Part shown: positions 56,872-64,000 of the stretch, one piece after another
Numbering within the stretch: position 1 is the first letter of the stretch
How the letters are laid out: each line of letters starts with the position of its first letter
From: Ditylenchus dipsaci
Taxonomy: Eukaryota > Nematoda > Chromadorea > Rhabditida > Anguinidae
Direction of reading: 5' to 3'
DNA length: 64,000 nucleotides
NCBI GenBank assembly: GCA_004194705.1
Contig: SADC01000880.1
Location: forward strand, 60,576 to 124,575
Position numbers and translations under genes: made by a program
Notes under the pieces: generated by a model
Seen by the model: the letters and a program-made list of their open reading frames with translations, nothing else
What the model was told of the DNA's origin: nothing
Database searches by the model: none

Positions 56872-57977
56872 CAGTGTTGTTCCAGCGCCGGGATCGCGCC
56901 GGCGCTGGCGCGGGCCGACCCTTTTTGAAAAACGCCCAGCGCGGCGCCAGCGCCGAGCGCCTCCCTTAAAAAATTTTGGCTCCGGCGTCAGCGCCGGCGC
57001 CGACCTTTTTGAAAAAAGGCCCCAGCGCCGCGCCAGCGCCGGCGCTCATGGCAGCGCCGACGCCGCCGGCGCGGCTTGATAATTTTGTTTTTGCTGTAAA
57101 TTTCATGAAAAATTCCTATTTTTTTCACATTATGTTTTTTTTTTTTTTCACATTAACAGTGAGAATGATAATAATTATTTGTTATCATATCGATTAGCAG
57201 CATACCGTTTATATTCTTATAATCTTCATGAAGAGTGAATATTGAAAAAACAGGTGTTTTAAAAATTCGCAGAATTTGAGATGGCTAGAACTTTTATCTC
57301 GATCGAGTTTCCGTTATCACCAATCGTTTTTCTCTGACGGGCAATTCGTTAAGTGTATAAGTCAAAAGTATGATTTTCGCTTGGTCCCTCTGTGGTTCCG
57401 GATATCAGCCATCTAGGGCCACCCACAGACCAGGACCAAGCGAGACCAAGCGAAAATCGTATTTCGACTTATATAGAAAATGAATTGCCCGTCAAGAGAA
57501 AACGATTGGCAAAACATAAATTAGAAATTTGGTCCAGAAAAATGTATAGCCATTTCAAATGCTGCGGATTTATCGGATCCTGCGGCACGCTGTATTTTCC
57601 TATGCTGAGAAATAAATCCATATGAGGTTCAGTTATAAGAGTGGGAGTCATGAAAGGAATGAGGTAATATAAAAAATAAAATGAAATATAAAATGAAAGA
57701 AATTGCAGCACAAAAGTTCGGATAATTTAGTTTAAATTAAGAATATTTGTCTTTCTGAATATTAGCCTGTTAAATTTTAAACAGCGCCGGCGCTGTAGCC
57801 GTTCAAAAAACAGCGCCGGGGCCAGCGCTGTGACGAAAATTTTTAGCGCCGGCGAGCGGGCGCGAGCAAAATTTTAATCGGCCCCAGCGCCCGGCGCCGA
57901 GCGCCGAGCGCGGGGCGCTGTTTTTTTCCCGGGGCAGCGCCGCGCCGGCGCTAGCGCCGGCGCTGGAAACAACACTG
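56872..57977. mobile_element. hAT-type non-autonomous element, 1106 bp (copy 2)
   Basis: Same family as 42219-43328 but in inverse orientation. Ends CAGTGTTGTTCC and GGAAACAACACTG. Flanks GTGTTTAA (56864-56871) and GTGTTAAA (57978-57985) agree at 7 of 8. GC- and CpG-rich ends, AT-rich palindromic middle (about 57250-57600). It lies in the right arm only, so it inserted after the large inverted duplication formed or was lost from the other arm. Confidence 0.85.
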
Positions 57978-58059
57978 GTGTTAAAACATGAGAAAAAAAT
58001 TGAGAAAACAGGTAGACACATATACACTTCCAAACAAATAGTCCAAGTACACGTATTAG

Positions 58060-58115
58060 TTAGTGGGGAGAGGCGACATGTTGTAAAGATTCACATTGAG
58101 GGTTCAATCTCTTAA
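58060..58115 (+). repeat. S3 SINE head, second copy
   Basis: AAGATTCACATTGAGGGTTC plus AATCTC matches the minus-strand S3 at 48790-48862; the A box is decayed. It is followed by the mirrored AAAAATTCGAAAA tract (58140-58300). Confidence 0.55.
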
Positions 58116-58470
58116 GGTATCTCTTTTTCTAAGTTTTCAAAATAAAAAAATTCGAAAATTCAAAAAAATCGAAAACATGAAAAATCGAAAAAAACCAAAA
58201 CTTAAAAAATTCGAAAAAGTCGAAAAATGGAAATTAAAAAAAAAAAAAAATTAGAAAAATAAAAAAATTCGAAATATCAAAAAAATTCGAAAAAATATGT
58301 CTCACTAGATGAAGCAGAAAAAACTTCCCGAAAAAGTTTTCTCTGACTCTCCAACAAAATTTTCCGCATGTCGGCAAAGATCAAAATTTTTGGGTAGTTG
58401 TCAGGGGGGTCGTAAATCAATCACTTGGTGGAATCTCAGGGGTTAATACTAACAGGCGCAAACCATGCCA

Positions 58471-58868
58471 TGTATGTAGAAGTTACGGCTGATGCGCTTA
58501 GTCCCACAACTAGTCCCACAATAGTCCTGAGAGAATTGTGAACTTATATTGTTTAACAACGTTATAAATCTGAAGTAAAACCAATATTGAAAGATATCCT
58601 TAATCTAGCTACAAACATGACCAGATTTTGAAATTAACTTTGAGTAAAAATAGCCGCAAATAATGTTTTTCTCCGAAAAAAGGCACGCCAAGATTGGGCC
58701 CATTTTCAACTGGGCCAAGTGAATTGGGGCTATAAAGTGGATTATTTTAGTTGTTTTTAACTGAATCATTTACTTTATTTGCCCCAATTTTTGAATTGGC
58801 TCAGCGAAGCAGTGCTGTAAATCATTCCAATTATTTGCTCGATACTTTTGGTTCTGAAAAAAAATTAA
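58471..58868. other. Intergenic, nothing recognised
   Basis: No repeat or coding evidence seen. Confidence 0.3.
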
Positions 58869-58869
58869 A

Positions 58870-59045
58870 GGTGGCGTGTAAGGGGTGTTTGCAATAATGC
58901 ACATCTATTGCAAATATTTTGAGCTCTCGGTTCAAATCCCCCTGTGTGCACACCTTTTTTATCTTTTTTATTAACATGTTTGTGGTCAAATGCTCCTCAC
59001 ACACATGACTACCCAATAAACAACTGACAATTTATACGTCACTCA
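58870..59045 (+). repeat. tRNA-derived SINE, S2 (longer copy)
   Basis: A-box-like GGTGGCGTGTAAGGGGTG at 58870, B box GGTTCAAATCCC at 58929, then GTGTGCACACC, a T-rich run and a body ending CTACCCAATAAAC. It matches 39118-39275 through head and body, which supports a SINE rather than a single tRNA relic. Confidence 0.6.
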
Positions 59046-59814
59046 AATCAGTAACCTGTGGTTAACTCTTATTTAAGTGCGGAAAGAGTCTTTGCTACCA
59101 GCTTCCAGCGATCATCGTCGATTTGTGTTGAGATTCGGCAAAGATTATGAGATTTTAGAAAACAAAAAATTTCGCAAAATATCACTCTGCTTGAAATACA
59201 GACCTCTGAAATTGCAGGTGGTTTTTGAGACAAGGTCGATTATTAGAGAAAATACAGTTTATACACTTGTTAATCACACACTTATTTGTTTCACAGACAA
59301 TTCGTTACTGAGATAATTCTATTATTCGACATTTATAAAGTAAATAAATAAAAAATAATAAATAAAGCGAAGTAAAATAAAATATGCAAAAATTGCACTT
59401 TTGATTGTTCTAACTAGTGCTAGAGACTAGGGTTCGGATCAGACGCAATTTTTCAGCACGCAATACGAAACTGTTCGAGCAACTGAGAATAACAGTATAT
59501 GAGGCGTCAAGTAACAGGTAAAAAATGTTAAGTCAAAATATATAAGGACTAGATAATCAATAAGAATATGCATGAGTTCTTTATTATCGAATATAAGTAA
59601 TGATAAGAAAAGGAGTTTGTAGAGCATTATAAAGTGATCATGTAGATTTAACTAAGCTCTGACAATAATCATACAACAAAGACTTTTGTACTGAGCATCA
59701 CTCCAGTGAGGAAACGGATTGTGTTCTCTAACGTGTCACGCGCTTTGGTGCAATCGCTCAGGTTTAACAAGTGGCCGTTACTTCTAACTGTCTAAATTTG
59801 TTAAGCATCGCTTT
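59046..59814. other. Intergenic with a TAC end
   Basis: CGATTATTAGAGAAAATACAG at 59238 is a TAC right end; the region left of it (59077-59220) may be its interior. Otherwise nothing is seen. Confidence 0.35.
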
Positions 59815-60130
59815 GCATCGGAGTCACTTTCGAGTGATTGTGTCTGAGTATGTGGGTGTGCGCATCTCAACTCTAAACCCCATCCAGCCCGAAAGGCGGA
59901 GGGCTTGAGAGTTAGACATGCGCACACACTTACCTTAGACATTATTCCGAGAAGACTCTTGAAACTTAAAAATACATAAAGAATAACTTTTTTGCACGCT
60001 CTAGTGACCGATTGAGGTAGAAATACTCTTGTGTAAAACAAAATAGCTATCCAGCTACCTCCAGTACCCATGTATTTTGGTCCCGCAAAGGCAAAAAGTT
60101 ACTTTTGGTCAAAAATGTTTTTTTCAAAAA
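59815..60130. repeat. CM core module copy
   Basis: GAGTCACTTTCGAGTGATTG, GAGTATGTGGGTGTGCGCAT, a GC loop, then GCGCACACACTTACCTTAGA and GAGAAGACTCTTGA. The hairpin is about 59838-59942. The right flank CTAGTGACCGATTGAGG matches 2440 and 13615. Outer ends are not resolved. Confidence 0.6.
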
Positions 60131-61062
60131 TGGTCGCGAAAATTGTTAAATATAAAAGAATTTCAGAAATTTTTCTTAAAAAGTTTGCCAAACATCATCC
60201 TGCGCTTGATGTTGAATTTCAGTTAAATAGTTATAAAGACAGCTCACTATTTATTTATATATACACTTGACTCTTTTTATAACGATTCTCAGGGACCGGT
60301 CATGCTGGGTCGATAAACAGAGAGGAGTTTTGAGTAGAGTCGTTTTAAAACGAGTGTATTTCAAAAAATCTGCCAGTTTTCGTGATGTAGTCAGTTTTTG
60401 TTTTTTTTTTCATTTTACAAGCGGAGGATATATTATAAGCAACACAACAACAAGTGATCATAAAGCACATACAGATATGTCATCGAATAATCTGAGATAA
60501 GTTACTGTTCAAATTTTCAGCAATGTTTGACAAATTGAGATAATCAGATCAAGTTTGTTTAAAACATGAGGCTTCAAGCAGTTAGACTCTGAAGTGAAAA
60601 AGAACCATTGTCAAAAATAATAAAACCATGGGTTCGGAAAAATTGGTTTTTAAAAAGCTGTTGAGCAAAATTCATTTTTCTTTTTACCTTAAAGGGGACG
60701 GACTTCAAATCTTAACTCATTTCGAAAGTTGAAAAAATTTTGAGATGAAATTTTGAAAAACTTGCTAGAAAAATAGTGAAAACAGATTGAGCATTGTCCC
60801 ACGACAACGAATTTTACAATAGAAAGTTTTCAATGAGTTACTAACTCAGAATTCGACTCTTGATTGAAAATAATAGAGAGACTGTTTTTTCCCAGCTTCA
60901 GTTGAGAAAGCGAGGTAGAATACGCCTGTGTAAACACAACAAGTATTAAGCTACCTCCAGTATACTATTTACCTCTTAATATTTAGGGCACCGAGTTCGG
61001 TTGGTCAAAAAGGGAGGGTCGTAATATAGAGAGCAGTTTCAAAGTAAGCTTTTTTATAAAAA
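60131..61062. repeat. Possible Tc1-like fragment and LR-type traces
   Basis: 60265-60330 (CACTTGACTCTTTTTATAAC, CAGGGACCGG) has the style of a Tc1/Tigger terminus; a loose counterpart GGGAGGGTCGTAATATAGAG lies at about 61011. 60745-60860 repeats the block at 38780-38870 (AAAACTTGCTAGAAAAATAG). No gene. Confidence 0.35.
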
Positions 61063-61292
61063 GATGATAGCCACACATCGACGTGTTATGAAGATGATTA
61101 ACCTCCACATGGATGTGTTATAAAAGATGATTACACCCACATGGATGTGTTATGAAAGATGATTAACCGCACATGGATGTGTTATGAAAGTGATTAACCC
61201 CCACATGGATGTGTTTATGAAAGATGATTAACCTCCACATGGATTGTGTTATAACAGATGATTAATCTCTACATGGACGTGTATAAAAAACG
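61063..61292. repeat. Minisatellite, 36-37 bp unit, about 6-7 copies
   Basis: The unit is GATGATTAACC, YCCACATGGATGTG, TTATGAAA. Each unit holds a CACATGGATGTG dyad and most hold a TTAA. Confidence 0.85.
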
Positions 61293-61379
61293 GTTTTGTT
61301 TACTAGGTAGTTTGCGCATCTTCAAGATCACTGCGCCCTGAAGAAGACGCAGTAGAATGAGGATTACCTTACTTAGACA

Positions 61380-61745
61380 CAATTATCGAAAGTAATTCAA
61401 AGTGTGCACGGAGGAGGCTTGGTGTCAAGATGCCCACACACCTATCTCAGACACAAATCCCAAAAGTGACTGTGGATGCATGGAGGGGGCTTGGAGTTGA
61501 AGACGCACATTCACAATACTTAGACACAAATCACTCGAAAGTGATTCAGGATGCGTGAAAAGCATGGATACTAGAGTTTTATTTATGTGTAGGCCCCAGT
61601 ATGCAAAATTATGTTCAACATCTTCTTGTTGGTGTGCACAACTGTATTTAGTGGCATCTTTTATTTCTCTTTTTTTTCCAATACAGCCCTTAGTTTTTTT
61701 AAATTCAAAGGGGCCAATTCACAAAAAAATTCTTGAATTTTTCTA
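61380..61745. repeat. CM core fragments, rearranged
   Basis: Three imperfect repeats of ACACAAATC-ACTCGAAAGTGA with GGATGCATGGAGG (61425-61560), then the standard core tail GTTCAACATCTTCTTGTT and CCAATACAGCCCTTAG (61612-61690). Confidence 0.55.
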
Positions 61746-61759
61746 AGAACAACACTTTT

Positions 61760-62420
61760 TTCTCACCTAATTTACTTCTTTTTTCGCTAATTTTTTTTTC
61801 GCTATTTACTTCTTTTTCCGCCTAATTTACCTCTTTTTTCCGCCTAATTTTGATTCTCGACATGAAATCACCATTTTAAAATTTTTTGTGTGAAATTCAG
61901 GGTGGGCAGAGACAGATGGCTGGAGACCCACTCCGGAATGGCCAAAGGCCAAAATTATGGTTTTAGGGGTTTACTAAAAGGGGAAGTGAACTTTTCGAGA
62001 AAAATCGATTGAGCGGGATCAGATTTCGGGTCCGATAGGCTCAATCCTCAGAATTCCAGGTTAATGGCGGTTTTGAGTAATTCAAGATGGAGTTGTGGGC
62101 GATTAAGCCGATCGGACCCGAAATCTGATCCGCTTAATCGATTTTTCTCGAAAAGTTTACTCCCCTTTATTAAACCTCCAAAAACCAATAATTTTGGCCT
62201 TTGGCCATTCCGGAGTGGGTCTCCAGCATCTGGTCTTTGCCCACCCCTGAATTTCACACAAAAATTTTAAAAATGGTTGATTTCGTGTCGAAATCAAATT
62301 AAGGCGGAAAAAGAGTAAATTAGGCGGAAAAAGAAGTAAATTAGGCGGAGAAAAAAGTGTTTTAGGCGGAAAAAAAATTAGGCGGAAAAAAAGTGAATTA
62401 GGCGGAGAAAAAATTGAATT
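61760..62420. mobile_element. Foldback element with tandem-repeat arm tips
   Basis: Arms 61760-62055 and 62105-62420 are inverted copies, about 90 percent or better by eye: CCGGAATGGCCAAAGGCCAA / TTGGCCTTTGGCCATTCCGG and GGACCCGAAATCTGATC. The right tip repeats AATTAGGCGGAAAAAGAAGT about six times and the left tip holds the inverse in fewer copies. This layout resembles foldback (FB-like) transposons. Open frames on both strands are palindrome artefacts. Confidence 0.75.
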
Positions 62421-62719
62421 AGTATTGTCCTTTTTCTAAATTGTTTATCCTGGAGACAGGGTAACCAAAAAAAAAATTCGAGTTAATTGATTTAGACCCT
62501 TTGGGCATTTTTCAAATAAGAAAGTTTTTGCCAAAAAAAAACACCGAGAGTTCTAGAGTAACCATAGGTGTTATGAAATGAATAAATATGACGAAGGTTT
62601 AATTTGTTTCATCAAGCGGAATTATTCTGAACTAAATCGAACGTGCTCTGGACTGATTTTGCTCCATCATCATAATTAGTTGAATTAAGAAACTTTACTT
62701 GAATTTAGAAACTACACTG
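62421..62719. other. Intergenic, nothing recognised
   Basis: AT-rich linker between the foldback and LR1. Confidence 0.3.
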
Positions 62720-64000
62720 TGATTGATATTTAAAGTGACTAGTAAAAGAAAAATTAGTAAAATATTAAACATTTTAAAATTTTTTTTCTTTTTCGATAAA
62801 TTACTGAAAGTTAAAAGTAACGTATGGTGTAGAACTCCGAATATAGATATGCATGTGATACTTTTTACTATTTTTTACTGGCGCCTCTGGCGCCTTTACA
62901 GAATCTTTTAAAGATAAATGTTTACGAAAAGAATTATATTCATGAAACAAACCTCTCATTTACAATTTTTCATTCAACAGCAATAAATAAGGATACAATT
63001 TTTTTCATGGAACACTGAGGAGAATTGATTCGATTTCTGTAGCTCTTTTGTCGATATATCCACCCATCAGTTTGAAATTGAATTCATACTTAAATTTAAT
63101 TATTAAAATTAGACCAATAAAATTAAACCAATTACTTTCATGGATTCCTTCTAATATAGCGACTTCCTAAGCAAAGAAGTCCTTAATCCTTTATGATGAA
63201 TTATTTATTTTTCATTCGACGCTCTACTTGAAATAGTTATTAAAATAAATAAGAAAGGGCAAGAAAGAAATAAAGAAAGAAAGCCTTTCATGCAGTCTTG
63301 ATTAGTATTATACCGTTATAGTTTTTAAGATACTATTTGAAATTGAGCTCACAGTTTTTGTGTTATATGATTAAACACAAAACTATATATAATGGACTAC
63401 ATGAAGCTATGAGTCTGTTTTGGTGGGCTTATAGGCTATGTGAAAATAATCGGCTTTTTATATTTCTTTTTCTGCAACACAATGCTTAAACCTTTTAATT
63501 ATTTCACTAATTCATTTACAGCGAAATTATAACTTAAAAAATATTTATTACTAGAGGAACAGGCGCCATTTAGGCTCCATCTTCTGAAAATAATTTGAAA
63601 CAATAAAGTAACTACCACCTGGCTTCTCGGACTTATTGGGTTCGGAGGTGGGGGGGGCGTTGTTAATGCAATTTTACTTATTAAAAAACGATGTTAAGAC
63701 GTCGCGTTATTAGAGGAAACAGTTATTAGTATTTATTCAAGGGAGGGAGGTACACTTTAAGTGGTCCCGTTGCACAATTTATAACTTTTTTGTCAGAAAA
63801 ATATTTTTTTTAGAAAAGCTCTTCCGATGGCGGAGGACCTTTCCTTTACAAATTTGGAGCTTGCTGTGGAAAAATGAACAATTGGGTCTCATGAACTTGA
63901 AAATTGCGGTTTTGTGGAAAAATATTAAAAGAAAAAAAATTGAATAAAAGACTTTGGAGCAAAATTTCCTGGCCTATGACTTCATGTAAAACATAATGTT
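62720..64000. repeat. LR1 copy running off the window end
   Basis: AATTACTGAAAGTTAAAAGTAA near 62797, TGGACTACATGAAGCTATGA near 63391 and AAGTGGTCCCGTTGCAC near 63758 occur in the same order as in the other LR1 copies. It is truncated by the window edge. No coding frame. Confidence 0.6.

Larger units (their letters stand above)
55400..58470. repeat. Right arm of the 10-kb inverted duplication
   Basis: Inverse order of the left arm: 55415-55925 matches 49690-49180, and 57990-58470 matches 48910-48410, including GGTAGACACATATACACTTCC and the S3 head. It differs from the left arm by about 0.9 kb of extra sequence (55930-56860) and the hAT element at 56872-57977. A 27-bp tandem duplication (TCGATTAATGGTGGACATAG) marks its inner edge at about 55397-55435. 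Confidence 0.75.

Noticed and set aside
62048..62270. Overlapping frames on both strands with GFGLWPFRSG-like peptides
   Set aside because: They lie in a foldback palindrome; the frames mirror each other.
1..64000. Prokaryotic operons, ribosome binding sites, riboswitches, terminators or replication origins
   Set aside because: Intron-bearing transposase, SINE heads, satellites and MITE density all indicate a eukaryote. I saw no such signals.

Overview
This 64 kb window looks like repeat-packed intergenic DNA from a eukaryote, most likely an invertebrate. It is clearly A+T-rich (about two thirds by eye, not counted). I found no operons, ribosome binding sites, rRNA, intact tRNA or recognisable host gene. 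Introns inferred in the one good transposase are 42 to about 51 nt, with TTTTAG/TTTCAG-type acceptors. That fits a nematode-like or similarly compact-intron animal, but nothing here fixes the taxon.

Repeat labels used below are mine. CM: foldback MITEs with 8-bp target duplications that share a double-hairpin core module. TAC: short MITEs beginning TACCGTATT. CAG3: about 0.4 kb MITEs beginning CAGTCAAACCTC. LR1: a long AT-rich interspersed repeat with no visible coding capacity. S1 to S5: tRNA-derived SINE-like sequences.

Layout. 0-5 kb: several palindromic MITEs, one built from two head-to-head 3' ends of a Tc1/mariner transposase gene. 5-10 kb: two LR1 segments, one split by a 0.4 kb GC-rich palindromic insertion. 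11-15 kb: a CM element nested in a TAC element, and a foldback. 15-21 kb: two large LR1 copies, the second carrying an intact TAC MITE. 22-27 kb: short tandem repeats around a 3.05 kb piggyBac element with TTAA target sites, about 0.5 kb terminal inverted repeats and a frameshifted transposase. 27-30 kb: LR1 again. 30.6-34.3 kb: a satellite of about 42 copies of a 62-bp unit, then a diverged piggyBac-type end, then a short inverted satellite array. 35-45 kb: CM, CAG3, mariner-like and hAT MITEs, with three weak candidate exons. 48.4-58.5 kb: a roughly 10 kb inverted duplication with a 5.7 kb spacer, one arm hit by a second copy of the hAT element. 58.5-64 kb: SINE, CM fragments, a minisatellite, a long foldback and LR1.

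The genes do not form a pathway. What works together is a layered mobile-element landscape: a damaged piggyBac source, many non-autonomous passengers, and nested insertions that give relative ages. The most unusual items are the piggyBac transposase with two C-terminal cysteine-rich modules, the related piggyBac end sitting exactly on a TTAA of a TTAA-dense satellite, and the CM module that pairs strong hairpins with a perfect splice-donor match on both strands.
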